The notes under the pieces were generated by a model, which was not told where the DNA came from, searched no databases, and worked only from the letters and a program-made list of their open reading frames with translations. Shown piece after piece: positions 6,975 through 14,102 of a stretch of 15,283 nt of DNA; position 1 is the stretch's first letter; every line of letters begins with the position of its first letter. The position numbers were made by a program, and so were the translations under genes. The stretch is from CAVRZY01 sp963725415. Its GTDB lineage: Bacteria; Acidobacteriota; Terriglobia; Bryobacterales; Bryobacteraceae. Where the stretch lies: positions 1 to 15,283 of the forward strand of contig CAVRZY010000102.1 in assembly GCA_963725415.1 (NCBI GenBank), written 5' to 3'.

Positions 6975-6993
6975 GCAAACGCGGCGCGTTTGC
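6975..6993. promoter_or_regulatory. Perfect 19-bp palindrome abutting the ybaK ribosome-binding site
   Basis: GCAAACGCG (6975-6983), a central G, and CGCGTTTGC (6985-6993) are perfect reverse complements. The palindrome begins 11 bp after the possible -10 box and ends exactly where the GAGGAG ribosome-binding site (6994-6999) begins. It may be a repressor operator, or an 8-bp RNA stem next to the RBS. Confidence 0.5.
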
Positions 6994-7005
6994 GAGGAGC
7001 GAGTT

Positions 7006-7488
7006 ATGAGCATCTTGAACAAGCTCAAGGAGCTTCTGGACCAGAACAAAATCGAATATACGTATACCGTTCACCCGACCGCCTACACGGCTCGGGAAGT
7101 CGCTTCCGCCGAGCACGTGCCGGCGCGCGAGGTCGCTAAAACCGTCGTTTTCTTGAGCGAAAACGGTTACGCCATGGCGGTGCTGCCTGCCGACAGCCTG
7201 GTGGATCTGGAGCAACTGCGGCAGGATCTGGGGCTAACGCGGCTGCGGCTGGCCACCGAGGCCGAACTGGGGGAACTGTTCCCCCAGTGCGAGTTGGGGG
7301 CCATGCCGCCCGTCGGAAGTCTGTTTGATCTTCCGGTCTACGTGGACACCCGGATGACCAGCCAGGACATGATCGCCTTCAATGCCGGCACCCATCGGGA
7401 CGTGGTGCACATGCACTTCCGGGACTTCGAGCGGCTGGTGAATCCGGTGATCGTGCCCTTCGCGCGCCACGCCACGCTGCGGACCTGA
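7006..7488 (+). CDS. YbaK/EbsC (ProX-type) aminoacyl-tRNA deacylase
   Basis: A 160-residue stand-alone YbaK-domain protein. Family members hydrolyse mischarged tRNAs (for example Ala-, Cys- or Pro-tRNA species) in trans, guarding translation accuracy. The conserved REVAKTVVFL contains the catalytic lysine (Lys45), and LGAMPPVGSLFDLPVYVD (98-115) is the substrate-pocket loop in the GAMPPxG variant rather than the GSxSPFG form of E. coli YbaK. The specificity is therefore not predicted. The ATG at 7006 is fixed by GAGGAG at 6994-6999 (6-nt spacing); the open frame from 6952 crosses the palindrome and is rejected. The gene is monocistronic and converges with korC, leaving only 15 bp between the two stops. 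Confidence 0.93.
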   Translation: MSILNKLKELLDQNKIEYTYTVHPTAYTAREVASAEHVPAREVAKTVVFLSENGYAMAVLPADSLVDLEQLRQDLGLTRLRLATEAELGELFPQCELGAMPPVGSLFDLPVYVDTRMTSQDMIAFNAGTHRDVVHMHFRDFERLVNPVIVPFARHATLRT

Positions 7489-7503
7489 AGAGCCGCTAGC
7501 CGC

Positions 7504-7851
7504 TCACCCCTGTCCTTCCAGCGAGCGCGGGGCGTGTTCGTGCTCCGCCTCCTCCACCGTAGCGTGGAGCTTGGCGAGGCCGTAATCGAAACCTTTATCG
7601 AAGGCCCTCCGGTTGAGTTCCCGGGTGGCCGGCGGCACCGAATCCTCGATCGCCTGCCGCAGCGCGTCGGGGTCCAGCAACCCGGTGACCGCCGCGAAGA
7701 AGCCCACCATTACCACGTTCAGCACCATCCGCCTGCCCAGTTCCTCGGCCAGCCGGGTGGCGGGAACGCTGTGCACCCGGATCCCGCTGCGCAACTCGTC
7801 GACGTGTACCAGGTCTTCCTCGACGATCAGCAGCCCGCCCTCCTTGAGCTC
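7504..7851 (-). CDS. korC: korC 3' part, 2-oxoacid:ferredoxin oxidoreductase gamma subunit (frameshifted)
   Basis: Second part of korC after a one-base shift. It reads ELKEGGLLIVEEDLVHVDEL at 7851-7792 and continues with RRMVLNVVMVGFFAAVTGLL, the usual gamma-subunit core, and a C-terminal tail ending EHAPRSLEGQG. It gives 115 residues and joins directly to the 85 residues of the 5' part if the C at 7852 (or 7851) is removed. There is no independent ribosome-binding site for a separate protein: the first start codon in this frame would discard conserved sequence. The stop TGA is at 7506-7504. Confidence 0.88.
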   Translation of the reverse strand, partial: ELKEGGLLIVEEDLVHVDELRSGIRVHSVPATRLAEELGRRMVLNVVMVGFFAAVTGLLDPDALRQAIEDSVPPATRELNRRAFDKGFDYGLAKLHATVEEAEHEHAPRSLEGQG

Positions 7852-7852
7852 C

Positions 7853-8107
7853 GGGGACGAAGCGGGTGTAAGCCTCCTGGGACATCACCACCAGGACATC
7901 CGGCCGGGTCACGTAGGGATACAGGATGGGCTCATCGGAAAGGATCACCTGGGCGCTGGAGGCGCCGCCCCGGGCCTCCGGGCCGAAGCTCTGGGTCAGG
8001 GTGGCGTAGCCGCCCTGAAAAATTGAAGCGGCTTTTCCAATGATCGTGGCCGAGAGGATGACCCCCTGGCCGCCAAATCCGGCAATGCGAATCTCGGTTA
8101 GCTGCAT
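7853..8107 (-). CDS. korC: korC 5' part, 2-oxoacid:ferredoxin oxidoreductase gamma subunit (frameshifted)
   Basis: The gamma subunit of a 2-oxoacid:ferredoxin oxidoreductase, which binds the CoA-side elements of the complex. Its N-terminus has the glycine motif AGFGGQGV (9-16) and SFGPEARGGAS (40-50), both hallmarks of KorC/PorC gamma domains. The ATG at 8107 overlaps the korB stop by 10 nt. In-frame similarity ends at TRFVP (Pro85, codon 7855-7853); past this the same frame turns into an Arg/Gly-rich shadow down to 7595, while the true continuation lies one frame over. The whole span 8107-7504 is 604 nt, that is 3n+1, consistent with one extra base. If the shift is real, the gamma subunit is lost and the complex would be inactive, which is unlikely for an otherwise intact operon. 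Confidence 0.88.
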
Positions 8108-8967
8108 ACCAGTGCTTCCGCCTCCACGAAACGGTCCCCCAACTGTTCGACCATCTGGCCGCGCATGAGTTCCATGTAATCGGGCCGGTCCCGATCCACG
8201 AACTTACCCACGATGATATCGCCGGTCATGGTGAGCGCCACTTCGGAGGTGGGCGCTCCGTGCTTGGTCTTGCTGCGCTCCTTGTAATACTTCATGGTGT
8301 CCAGGCCGTCGCCCAGCTTGTTGCGGCGCTGGTACAGGGTGGGGCAGGGCGAGAGGATTTCGATGAAGCAGAATCCGCGCTTGGTGAGGATCTCGGTCAT
8401 CGAGCGCGTCAGTTGCCGGACGTGGAAGGTGGTCCAGCGGGCCACGTAGGCGGCGCCCGCCGCCTCGACCAGGGAGGGCAGGTTGAAGGCCGGCTCGTAG
8501 CAGCCGTAAGGCATCGTGGTGGTGATCGCCTTGCCCGGTGTGGTGGGAGCCGTCTGCCCGCCGGTCATCGCATAGATGAGGTTGTTCACGCAGATGACCT
8601 TCAGATCCAGGTTGCGGCGGGCGGCGTGAATGATGTGGTTCCCTCCGATGGCGAACAGGTCGCCGTCGCCCGAGTACACTACCACGTGCAGGGAGGGATT
8701 GGCCAGCTTCAGCCCGGTCGCAAAGGGGATGGCGCGGCCGTGCGTGGTATGGAACGAATCCAGCCTCATGTAGCCGGCCACCCGCCCGCTGCAACCGATT
8801 CCCGAGACCACCGCCACTCGGTCCAGATTCACCTGGGATTCGAGTAGGGCGCGGGCAAAGCAGTTGACCGTCGTTCCGATGCCGCAGCCCGGACACCAGA
8901 TGTGGGGCATGCGGTCCATTCGCAGGAACGGTTCGATCAGATTCACAACAGGCGCTTCCGCCGTCAT
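8098..8967 (-). CDS. korB: 2-oxoglutarate (2-oxoacid):ferredoxin oxidoreductase beta subunit
   Basis: A 289-residue beta subunit carrying thiamine diphosphate. The N-terminal MPHIWCPGCGIGTT (20-33) holds two conserved cysteines, GIGCSGR (57-63) a further one, and GDGDLFAIGGN (101-110 region) followed by the NN at 128-129 is the TPP/Mg motif. The ATG at 8967 overlaps the korA stop (ATGA); the longer open frame to 9168 is a shadow of korA. The complex converts a 2-oxoacid plus CoA and oxidised ferredoxin to acyl-CoA, CO2 and reduced ferredoxin, and it can run in reverse. The Kor assignment (2-oxoglutarate) rests on the D-A-B-C gene order and subunit sizes, as in the Helicobacter oorDABC type; other 2-oxoacids are possible. 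Confidence 0.94.
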   Translation of the reverse strand: MTAEAPVVNLIEPFLRMDRMPHIWCPGCGIGTTVNCFARALLESQVNLDRVAVVSGIGCSGRVAGYMRLDSFHTTHGRAIPFATGLKLANPSLHVVVYSGDGDLFAIGGNHIIHAARRNLDLKVICVNNLIYAMTGGQTAPTTPGKAITTTMPYGCYEPAFNLPSLVEAAGAAYVARWTTFHVRQLTRSMTEILTKRGFCFIEILSPCPTLYQRRNKLGDGLDTMKYYKERSKTKHGAPTSEVALTMTGDIIVGKFVDRDRPDYMELMRGQMVEQLGDRFVEAEALVCS

Positions 8968-10121
8968 TGCGCCACCTCCATGATCGCCTCCAGAATCGCT
9001 TCCGGCCGGTGCACGCCGCCGCCGGCGTGCGTGACCGAGATGGCCGGCGCCAGCCCGGCCGCGGCCCGCTCGACCTCGTGGACGATCTGGCCCAGGTTCA
9101 GCTCCGGCACGACAAATGCCTTGATGCGCCCGGCCAGACCCCGCAGCAGCTTGTCGGGGAACGGCCACACGTTGATAAGCCGCAGCCTACCGACCCGCAC
9201 CCCGCGCTGGCGGGCCAGGCCAATGGCCCGCTGCGCCACCCGCGAGGTGATCCCATAGGAAACCACCACCACCTCGGCGTCCTCCAGCCCGTCCCCGTCG
9301 TAGTGCACCAAGCCGTCGGCCGCCACGCGGATCTTTTGCTGGAGCCGCCGCACCAGGCGATCCTGCGCGGCCACGGTCATCGAAGGATAGCCACGTTCGT
9401 CGTGGGTCAGGCCGGTAACGTGGAACCGGTATCCCTCGCCCGCATGCGCCATCTCGGGAACCAGGTCCGCTCCCGGTTCGTAAGGCTTGTAGTCGGCGAG
9501 CGTCCGCCGCGTGTGCCTTCTGGGGTAGATTTCGATCTGCTCGGACGGAGGGATCACCACTTTCTCGGTCATGTGCCCCACGCATTCGTCCATCATGAAC
9601 ATCACCGGAATGCGGTATTGTTCGGAGAGATTGAACGCCCGGATGGTCAGATCGAAGCACTCCTGCGGGGAATTGGGGGACAGGGCGATGATCTCGTAAT
9701 CCCCGTGCGAGCCCCAGCGCGCCTGCATCATGTCGGACTGGGACGGCAGGGTGGGGAGCCCGGTGAAGGGCCCGCCCCGCTGCACGTTCACGAATACGCA
9801 GGGGGTCTCGGTCATGACCGCCAGGCCGATGTGTTCCATCATCAGTGAGAAGCCCGGACCCGAGGTGACCGTGAAAGCCTTGGCGCCGCCCCACACCGCA
9901 CCCTGGATGGCGATGGAAGCGGCCAGTTCGTCTTCCATCTGAATGAAGAAGCCGCCTACGGTGGGGATGCGGGCGGCAAAGCGCTCGACCACCTCGGTGG
10001 AGGGCGTGATGGGGTACCCTGCGGCAAATCGCGCACCCGCCGCTAGCGCACCTTCGCAGCAAGCGTGGTCTCCGTCCATGAAATGGACGCCGGTGAGCAC
10101 GCCGCGAGGATCAGCCTGCAT
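8964..10121 (-). CDS. korA: 2-oxoglutarate (2-oxoacid):ferredoxin oxidoreductase alpha subunit
   Basis: A 385-residue alpha subunit. The motif GYPITPSTEVVE (35-46) contacts the substrate and TPP. AFTVTSGPGFSLMMEHIGLA and LPTLPSQSDMMQARWGSHGD are strongly conserved in KorA/VorA-type alpha subunits. The C-terminal half (from about residue 265, AEVVVVSYGITSRV) is the transketolase-C-like domain II. It lacks a fused gamma domain, agreeing with the separate korC. The ATG at 10121 lies inside the end of korD (11-nt overlap) and its TGA overlaps the korB ATG, so the whole operon appears translationally coupled. Confidence 0.95.
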   Translation of the reverse strand: MQADPRGVLTGVHFMDGDHACCEGALAAGARFAAGYPITPSTEVVERFAARIPTVGGFFIQMEDELAASIAIQGAVWGGAKAFTVTSGPGFSLMMEHIGLAVMTETPCVFVNVQRGGPFTGLPTLPSQSDMMQARWGSHGDYEIIALSPNSPQECFDLTIRAFNLSEQYRIPVMFMMDECVGHMTEKVVIPPSEQIEIYPRRHTRRTLADYKPYEPGADLVPEMAHAGEGYRFHVTGLTHDERGYPSMTVAAQDRLVRRLQQKIRVAADGLVHYDGDGLEDAEVVVVSYGITSRVAQRAIGLARQRGVRVGRLRLINVWPFPDKLLRGLAGRIKAFVVPELNLGQIVHEVERAAAGLAPAISVTHAGGGVHRPEAILEAIMEVAQ

Positions 10122-10371
10122 GGGAAGCCTCCTTCGGTTTGGGCTCGGGTTTCGGCTCGCTGATCTTCCAGCCGAAGATCGCGAAGTCCGGGCAGTACAT
10201 GCCGCAAAGATCGCAACCGCTACATTTTTCAGGGGCTACGACGTGGGGTGGATGATAGCCTTTGGAGTTGAACGCGGAGGACAGGGCCAGGACCTTGGTG
10301 GGGCAAAACTCCACGCAGAAGGCGCAGCCCTTGCAGCGCTCCACGGTGATGGAAACGTAACCTTTTGGCAT
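10111..10371 (-). CDS. korD: Ferredoxin-like 2[4Fe-4S] delta subunit of 2-oxoacid oxidoreductase
   Basis: An 86-residue 2[4Fe-4S] ferredoxin subunit and the first gene of the kor operon. The two clusters are clear: CKGCAFCVEFCP (Cys13, 16, 19, 23) and CSGCDLCGMYCP (Cys50, 53, 56, 60). The tail KPEPKPKEASHAG is charged and probably disordered. It carries electrons from the alpha/beta core toward the external ferredoxin. The ATG at 10371 has no clear Shine-Dalgarno sequence just upstream, in contrast to most genes here. A TACAAT -10-like box lies about 50 nt upstream. Confidence 0.92.
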   Translation of the reverse strand: MPKGYVSITVERCKGCAFCVEFCPTKVLALSSAFNSKGYHPPHVVAPEKCSGCDLCGMYCPDFAIFGWKISEPKPEPKPKEASHAG

Positions 10372-10419
10372 AGCAGTGAATTAGTGTTGCTGCGGAATTG
10401 GTTGGCACGCTCATTTCCA

Positions 10420-10425
10420 ATTGTA
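10420..10425 (-). promoter_or_regulatory. Possible -10 box upstream of the kor operon
   Basis: On the minus strand TACAAT (5/6 match to TATAAT) lies about 49 nt upstream of the korD ATG, between the nested palindrome and the gene. No convincing -35 hexamer is seen at 16-18 bp, so this is a weak call. Confidence 0.22.
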
Positions 10426-10440
10426 GTACGCCCGCCCAGG

Positions 10441-10536
10441 TTTCGCGCAAAGGCGCGAAGGTTCCGCCAAGAACGCAAAGAAAAACACGGTTTTAACTTT
10501 GCGTGGTTTGGGTGATCTTTGCGCCTTTGCGCGAAA
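10441..10536. repeat. Nested GCGCAAAGGCGCGAAG palindrome (cruciform)
   Basis: Outer arms 10441-10460 and 10517-10536 are reverse complements over 20 bp with one mismatch; the outermost 16 bp are perfect. Inner arms ACGCAAAG (10473-10480) and CTTTGCGT (10497-10504) also pair, around an A/T-rich loop. The 96-nt element starts 4 nt beyond the kinase gene's stop and ends about 70 nt before korD, so it could separate the transcripts. It looks like a dispersed intergenic palindrome; no second copy is present in the window. Confidence 0.7.
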
Positions 10537-10540
10537 TCTG

Positions 10541-12358
10541 TCACCGGAAGTTCTCGATCAGCATCAGATCATAGTTGATCGGCTTGCCGACGGTGAACAG
10601 CGCGGTCTTTCGATCCGGCGAAACGGTCAGACCCAGGTTGGGCTGGCCCTCAATCCTGGTGAGCACCCGGCTCCTTCCGGTGGCGAAGTCGAAGAACTGG
10701 AGCGGATAGGCGCCGTCCTTATCGGCTTGCGCAATGTGGTAGATTCCACCCTCGACCGGGAAGAACGCCCGGGAGACTACCGAATCAAGAATCTGCCGCT
10801 CCGGACCACCGGCCAGAGGTTTGGCGAACAACGGCCCGGATGACATGCTGCCGGTGTATTTTGTGCAATAGAGGGTCTTGGCATCCCAGGACTCGAAGGC
10901 CGTATAGCCCCCGTTGTCGGTAACCTGCACGGCCTCCCCGCCCGCCGCAGGGATGCGCCAGATTTCGTTCTTGCCGCTGCGGTTCGAGGCGAAATAGATC
11001 CATTTGCCATCCCGTGACCAACTCGGCCCATGCTCGTCGGAGGGGTACTGGGTCATGTGGCGCGGTTGCCCGCCGGCAGCATCAATGACGTAGATATCCC
11101 AGTGGCCGTCCTCTCCTTGCGAGTCAAAGACGATCCAGCGGCCATCTGGCGACCACCGGGGAGTGCCCTGGTGCCTGCCCAGTCCGTTGGTCAACTGCAC
11201 CGGGTTCGTTCCGTCCTGATTGCACACCCAGATTTCATTGCCACCGCCAGAACGGCTCGAAGCAAAAGCAATCCTCTTGCCATCCGGCGAGAATTGGGGA
11301 TTGTCGTCACGGAGAGTAGACGAAATGAAGTTGCTTGCGGGGCCGCCTGCTTCGAACTTCCAAATATCCGTGTCCAGCCCGCCGTGAACGTATACCAGCC
11401 GCTTGCCCACCCGCGAGATGGCAGGATGTCGAACCTGTGGCCCAGCGAGTTCCAGACGTTCTGGTTTCGCAGTACCGGAGATGGGGACCCGCCACAAGTA
11501 AGGATTCACGCCCGCATCCCGCGAGGCGGCGTAAACCAGTGATTGCCCGTCTGCCGTCCAAGCGATCCCCAGAATGAACACGCCCTGATGAGTCAGCCGC
11601 CGCGGCGGGGCTTTTGGCAGGAAATCTGGACCAAGCTCCAGCAGGTGCACATCGCAGGAGTACAAGCCGCTGCAAGAGGCGTACGCCACAAACCGCCCGT
11701 CGGGCGAGAAGGCCGGACAATGATCAAAAGAGACGGGATTCGAGGTCACCCTCCGCTCCTCGCCCTGCTCGACCGGAATCAGGAATATCCCATTAACTCC
11801 CTGGGGCTCCAGTTCAGCGACGGCCAGCCATTTTCCATCCGGAGACCAGGATATGGAAGGGTGCCTGGCCAGACGGAAGTCCGTCAACTTGCGCTCCGGC
11901 CCGCCCAGGGGAGAAATCAGATAGATGACTGCCTGGTCTGCCTGTTGACGCACGAAAGCGATCTGGCGGCCGTCAGGCGACCACGCCGGGTTATCGTCCG
12001 GCGCCGGATCTGTGGTGAGCCGCAGCGGCGTCACTGCGCCCACCATCTTTACGTAGATGTCGAAGTTGTCCTGCTTGTCGCCGTTCCAGGCAAAGGCCAC
12101 CTGGTTGCCGTCCGGGGAAAAAGAGGGGTACAGCTCACTTCCGGTGTAGGCGGTGAGGGGAACCACACTCGGGGGCGGGAGGGGTGCGCTTGCTTGGCGA
12201 AACAGAAACCAGCCGGCGACGCCCAGCAGCGGAACGGCGGCTGCCGCTCCCAGCAGCCAGCGCCGCCTCCAGCGCGCCCGCGCTGGACCTTCCGCAGCCA
12301 ACGTCCCAGACTCGGATTCCAGCTTCACCTCTTCCAGCTCCACTTTCAGGTCGGCCAT
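10541..12358 (-). CDS. 3' part of Ser/Thr kinase gene: membrane segment and TolB/PD40 beta-propeller
   Basis: Continuation of the kinase gene after a one-base frameshift, giving 605 residues. It begins MADLKVELEEVKLESESGTL, which is the normal linker after the kinase sequence DPARRFQH and not a natural protein start, although the Met codon makes it look like one. A basic stretch and membrane segment WLLGAAAAVPLLGVAGWFLF (about 35-53) follow. After that come some nine or ten PD40/TolB repeats, recognisable as SFSPDGNQVAFAW, AWSPDGRQIAFV, AFSPDGRFVAYAS, QFSPDGKRIAFASSRSGG, RWSPDGRWIVFDS and SWSRDGKWIYFASNRSG. They should fold as an extracytoplasmic propeller that senses a ligand, glycan or partner protein. 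The TGA at 10543-10541 is followed by a large palindrome. Confidence 0.9.
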   Translation of the reverse strand: MADLKVELEEVKLESESGTLAAEGPARARWRRRWLLGAAAAVPLLGVAGWFLFRQASAPLPPPSVVPLTAYTGSELYPSFSPDGNQVAFAWNGDKQDNFDIYVKMVGAVTPLRLTTDPAPDDNPAWSPDGRQIAFVRQQADQAVIYLISPLGGPERKLTDFRLARHPSISWSPDGKWLAVAELEPQGVNGIFLIPVEQGEERRVTSNPVSFDHCPAFSPDGRFVAYASCSGLYSCDVHLLELGPDFLPKAPPRRLTHQGVFILGIAWTADGQSLVYAASRDAGVNPYLWRVPISGTAKPERLELAGPQVRHPAISRVGKRLVYVHGGLDTDIWKFEAGGPASNFISSTLRDDNPQFSPDGKRIAFASSRSGGGNEIWVCNQDGTNPVQLTNGLGRHQGTPRWSPDGRWIVFDSQGEDGHWDIYVIDAAGGQPRHMTQYPSDEHGPSWSRDGKWIYFASNRSGKNEIWRIPAAGGEAVQVTDNGGYTAFESWDAKTLYCTKYTGSMSSGPLFAKPLAGGPERQILDSVVSRAFFPVEGGIYHIAQADKDGAYPLQFFDFATGRSRVLTRIEGQPNLGLTVSPDRKTALFTVGKPINYDLMLIENFR

Positions 12359-12359
12359 A

Positions 12360-13154
12360 ATGCTGGAAGCGCCGCGCCGGGTCCTTGCGCAAGCAGCGCA
12401 GGATGACCCGCTCCAGCTCGCGCGGCAAGCCCTCCACTGCCTGGCTGGGCTGCTTCGGCTCTTTCGTGAGCACCGCCGCCAGCGTGGAGGCCGAGGAGTC
12501 CCCCTGGAAGGCCCGCGCGCCGGTCACCATCTCGTAGAGCACCGAACCGAAACTGAAAATGTCCGAGCGCGCGTCCACCTTCTTGCCTTCGGCCTGCTCC
12601 GGCGACATGTAGGCCACGGTGCCCACGATTTTTCCCTCTTCCGTCAGGGTCACGGTGGGAGCCAACTCACCACTCTCCACAGGTTCGGTGAGCTTGGCCA
12701 GGCCGAAGTCGAGAATCTTCACCAGACCGTCCTCGGTGACCATGATGTTGGACGGCTTCAGATCCCGGTGCACGATTCCTGCGGCGTGGGCCTTGGCCAG
12801 AGCATCGGCAGCCTGAATCGCGTAGTGCAAGGTTTCGCTCAGGCTCAGCCCCTTGCGTCCGATCAACCGCTCCAGCGTCTTGCCAGTCACGTACTCCATG
12901 GCGATGAAATCCAGGCTGCCCTCGCTGGAAATGTCGTAGATGTGGACGATGTTGGGGTGATTGAGCGCCGACGCCGCCTTGGCCTCCTGTACGAAGCGGC
13001 GCTTTCTGTCGGGATCGGTGACCTTCTCCGGGGGCAGGACCTTGATGGCGACGAAGCGGTCGAGGTGCGTATCGCGGGCCTTGTACACCACGCCCATCCC
13101 GCCCTCGCCGAGCTTTTCGACGACCTGGTAATGCGAAATACGCTGGCCGATCAC
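12360..13154 (-). CDS. 5' part of receptor-type Ser/Thr protein kinase (PknB-like), frameshifted
   Basis: A complete bacterial Hanks-type kinase domain. GEGGMG (16-21) is the P-loop, Lys38 in VAIKVLP and the Glu in VQEAKAA are the ATP pair, HRDLKPSN (129-136) is the catalytic loop with Asp131, DFGLAKL starts at 149, and GTVAYMSPEQAEG is the activation/P+1 region. The RD form suggests activation by loop phosphorylation. Similarity stops at RRFQH (265). In this frame nonsense then continues to 12135, whereas one frame over MADLKVELEE continues the gene, so an extra A at 12359/12360 explains the break. The start is GTG 13154 with AGAGAGGG nearby. The joined 870-residue product would be cytoplasmic kinase, one membrane helix, external propeller, a common acidobacterial architecture. 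Confidence 0.93.
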
Positions 13155-13221
13155 GACGCGGCCCTCTCTGAAACCACGATCAGAACCGGGGCTTCCACTT
13201 GCGGATGTCCTGGTGGGCGTA

Positions 13222-13227
13222 AGTATA
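13222..13227 (-). promoter_or_regulatory. Possible -10 box of the kinase gene
   Basis: TATACT on the minus strand (5/6 match to TATAAT) lies about 68 nt upstream of the kinase GTG. No good -35 hexamer is visible at 17 bp, so support is limited. Confidence 0.25.
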
Positions 13228-13265
13228 CCTTATCCACAGCCTGGCTGGCGGTTGCCCGGGCCCGG

Positions 13266-13322
13266 GCCAGAGGTTGTTGTCCACGCCGGGGGCACGGGCC
13301 CGCCGTAAACTTGGCGATCGAG
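13266..13322 (-). pseudogene. Relic fragment of a Gfo/Idh/MocA gene
   Basis: The sequence 13266-13322 aligns with 14786-14844 inside the Gfo/Idh/MocA gene. By hand I count 51 identical positions in 59 columns with two single-base gaps; the best stretch is 24 of 25. On the minus strand it reads SIAKFTAGP and then, after a frame change, VPPGVDNNLWPGPG, matching SIGKSPDGPVPPGVDYNLWLGP in the neighbour. It has no start, no rest of the gene, and is frame-broken. It lies in the gap between the kinase and the toxin gene, in the same orientation as the larger copy. Confidence 0.6.
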
Positions 13323-13382
13323 CGGTGGCCTGTTAGCGGTCCCACTCGCGATCCGCCAGATCGAAGCCGTCCCGCCACCGGG

Positions 13383-13411
13383 TTGCACCCAGTACTTCAA
13401 TGGCGTATATT
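13383..13411 (+). promoter_or_regulatory. Likely promoter of the toxin-antitoxin operon
   Basis: TTGCAC (13383-13388) and TATATT (13406-13411, 5/6 match to TATAAT) are separated by exactly 17 bp. Transcription would begin about 7 nt later, close to GTG 13418, so the toxin message may have almost no leader. This also argues against ATG 13400, which falls upstream of the -10 box. Confidence 0.45.
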
Positions 13412-13417
13412 GGAGGT

Positions 13418-13765
13418 GTGCCCCGGGCGCCAATCACGGTGGTTGAGGTGGAACCTTTTCCGGCTCGGGCCAGAGCAGTCTGGAGCGATGAAGACTGTCT
13501 GGAGTTCATCAGCTACATAGCGTGCAACCCGCAGGCCGGGGACTTGATGGTCGGGACGGGCGGGGTTCGCAAGGTGCGTTGGTCACGCGGGGGGAGCGGC
13601 AAGCGTGGCGGTGTCCGAGTCATCTATTATTTCCACGACGAATCGATGCCGCTGTTCTTGCTGACCGTTTACCCTAAGAGCAAGCAGGCCCGGCTGACCT
13701 CGGCTCAATTGAAGACGGTTACGAAACTGGTCGCTTTACTGAGGGCAACATATGCGAAATCGTAG
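13418..13765 (+). CDS. RelE/HigB-type toxin of a type II toxin-antitoxin pair
   Basis: A toxin of the RelE/ParE superfamily, HigB2/RelE type, which cleaves mRNA at the ribosome in characterised members. Diagnostic segments are the VVEVEPF start, CNPQAGDLMVGTGGVRKVRW (positions 36-55 from GTG 13418), GKRGGVRVIYYF (61-72) and MPLFLLTVYPKSKQARLT. The start is uncertain: ATG 13400 gives 121 residues but precedes a likely -10 box; GTG 13418 gives 115 and would be near-leaderless; GTG 13439 gives 108 and matches the usual family start. The gene overlaps the antitoxin by 14 nt, toxin first, the order typical of HigBA-like modules. Confidence 0.88.
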   Translation: MPRAPITVVEVEPFPARARAVWSDEDCLEFISYIACNPQAGDLMVGTGGVRKVRWSRGGSGKRGGVRVIYYFHDESMPLFLLTVYPKSKQARLTSAQLKTVTKLVALLRATYAKS

Positions 13766-14084
13766 ATCTAGGTCTGTAAGAGCAAAACGACCTACGGTGG
13801 GTACCGACATTATTCAGGCCCTGAAAAACGCCGTCGCGTATACCAGGGGTGACAAAGTTGCGGTGGTCGAGCACATCGTGCGTGTCCCAGAACAGATTGA
13901 TGTCCGGGACGTTCGGGCCAAGCTCGGTATGTCTCAACACAGTTTCGCTGCTAGGTTTGGGGTCAGCCTCTCGACGGTCCGCAACTGGGAGCAAGGCCGG
14001 CGACGACCTGAAGGACCCGCACGCGTTCTGCTTACCATCATTGACCGGGAACCGGAGGCGGTCGAAAGGGCGCTGGCGAGTTAG
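13752..14084 (+). CDS. Xre/HigA-type antitoxin with HTH domain
   Basis: A 110-residue antitoxin. The C-terminal half has a helix-turn-helix: VRDVRAKLGMSQHSFAARFG then VSLSTVRNWEQGRRRPEGPA (about 52-90), the typical HTH_3/Xre pattern, ending VLLTIIDREPEAVERAL. The basic N-terminus (RNRRSRSVRAKR) probably helps DNA or toxin binding. The ATG at 13752 has GAGGG at 13741-13745 (6-nt spacing). It should neutralise the preceding toxin and repress the shared promoter, the usual autoregulation for such pairs. Confidence 0.88.
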   Translation: MRNRRSRSVRAKRPTVGTDIIQALKNAVAYTRGDKVAVVEHIVRVPEQIDVRDVRAKLGMSQHSFAARFGVSLSTVRNWEQGRRRPEGPARVLLTIIDREPEAVERALAS

Positions 14085-14102
14085 CGCGCCGCGGACCCCC
14101 CC

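Noticed and set aside
8967..9848. A 293-residue plus-strand open frame opposite korA
   Set aside because: His/Arg/Gly-rich antisense shadow of korA with no motif of its own.
12153..13520. A 455-residue plus-strand open frame
   Set aside because: It is antisense to the kinase gene, whose motifs are unmistakable; no domain is seen on this strand.
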